64,000 bases of DNA from a bacterium (lineage in GTDB: Bacteria > Myxococcota_A > Bradymonadia > Bradymonadales > Bradymonadaceae): the NCBI GenBank assembly GCA_030427705.1, contig JAUIBR010000026.1, forward strand, positions 31,685 through 95,684. The letters run 5' to 3'. The notes under the pieces are model-generated. The model worked only from the letters and a program-made list of their open reading frames with translations, had not been told where the DNA came from and searched no databases. Shown here in pieces: positions 63,690-64,000 of this stretch. Within the stretch, counting starts at the first letter, position 1. The number at the start of each line of letters is the position of its first letter. A program made the translations under genes and the position numbers.

Positions 63690-64000
63690 GGTTCGCTTTG
63701 CTCACCGATTTGGTTCGGCTTTGCCTCACCGATTTGGTTCGGCTTTGCCTCACCGATTTGGTTCGCTTTGCTCACCGATTTGGTTCGCTTTGCTCACCGA
63801 TTTGGTTCGGCTTTGCCTCACCGATTTGGTTCGGCTTTGCCTCACCGATTTGGTTCGCTTTGCTCACCGATTTGGTTCGCTTTGCTCACCGATTTGGTTC
63901 GGCTTTGCCTCACCGATTTGGTTCGGCTTTGCCTCACCGATTTGGTTCGCTTTGCTCACCGATTTGGTTCGCTTTGCTCACCGATTTGGTTCGGCTTTGC
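63690..64000. repeat. Higher-order tandem array of 22- and 24-base units (continues past the window)
   Basis: Two unit types, GGTTCGCTTTGCTCACCGAT+TT (22 bases) and GGTTCGGCTTTGCCTCACCG+ATTT (24 bases), differ by one complementary base pair in the stem (GC-TTT-GC versus GGC-TTT-GCC). They alternate in pairs after one initial 22-base copy, giving a 92-base superunit present about three times. Confidence 0.9.

Noticed and set aside
63690..64000. Regular repeats as a CRISPR array
   Set aside because: Units are contiguous with no unique spacers, two unit types alternate, and no cas gene is nearby.
1..64000. Mobile elements, tRNA or rRNA genes
   Set aside because: No transposase, integrase, target-site duplication, tRNA cloverleaf or rRNA sequence was recognised on reading both strands; a tRNAscan/ISfinder search would confirm.

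Overview
The window looks like chromosomal DNA of a Gram-negative, predator-like or social deltaproteobacterium (Myxococcota, possibly Bradymonadales; inference only). Supporting traits are many secreted lipoproteins with long Asn-rich NNxNN spacers after the lipobox Cys, two proteins ending in MYXO-CTERM-like tails (hydrophobic stretch then an Arg cluster), thrombospondin type-3 and RCC1 repeats, two Hanks-type Ser/Thr kinases with accessory domains, a sigma-54 response regulator and a moderately GC-rich sequence. There are 46 protein genes. I saw no tRNA, rRNA, insertion sequence, prophage or CRISPR array.

Layout. 1-4.4 kb: 3' end of a secreted P-domain protein, then recD, a TerB-like gene and a Lys-rich HhH protein. 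4.4-10.5 kb: large PTPS_related membrane protein, zinc-ribbon/kinase/propeller protein, amidotransferase-fold lipoprotein. 11-15.7 kb: tight seven-gene operon (DUF4178, J-domain, SUKH-like, mogA, prmC, HEAT lipoprotein, crotonase-fold). 15.7-25 kb: AlgH/YqgE, globin-coupled histidine kinase with NtrC-type regulator, TetR regulator divergent from a TonB receptor, second kinase, and a gene desert holding a sigma-54 promoter with a likely small RNA. 25-33.7 kb: LamG-like lipoprotein, orphan E2 acyltransferase, glmS paired with a GH92 mannosidase, another Asn-rich lipoprotein. 33.8-44.5 kb: a run of a STAND/NB-ARC ATPase with C-terminal winged helix, RCC1 lipoprotein, TPR-dynamin-like GTPase and two Gly-rich lipoproteins. 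44.5-49.5 kb: a compact type III polyketide cluster (PKS, ICMT-like methyltransferase, ACP, fatty-acyl-AMP ligase, FAD oxidoreductase). 49.6-64 kb: RhlE-like helicase, secreted M23/TSP3 endopeptidase and partner, four tandem Cys-rich lipoproteins, an alpha/beta hydrolase lipoprotein and a Cys-rich lipoprotein.

Non-coding structure is unusually rich. Many intergenic gaps are filled by arrays of short repeats whose cores are mini-palindromes around TTCG, TTT or GCAG loops; the last 300 bases form a higher-order array of alternating pairs of 22- and 24-base units. Other small families (CCAAGAACC, ATCTGTG, CTTAAG/CCTAAG) recur, one inside a coding sequence. Several genes have strong dyads at or just upstream of their start codons.

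The best candidates for undescribed biology are the STAND-RCC1-dynamin run, the type III PKS cluster with its own fatty-acid loading module, the sigma-54 small RNA, and the interchangeable low-complexity lipoprotein spacers.
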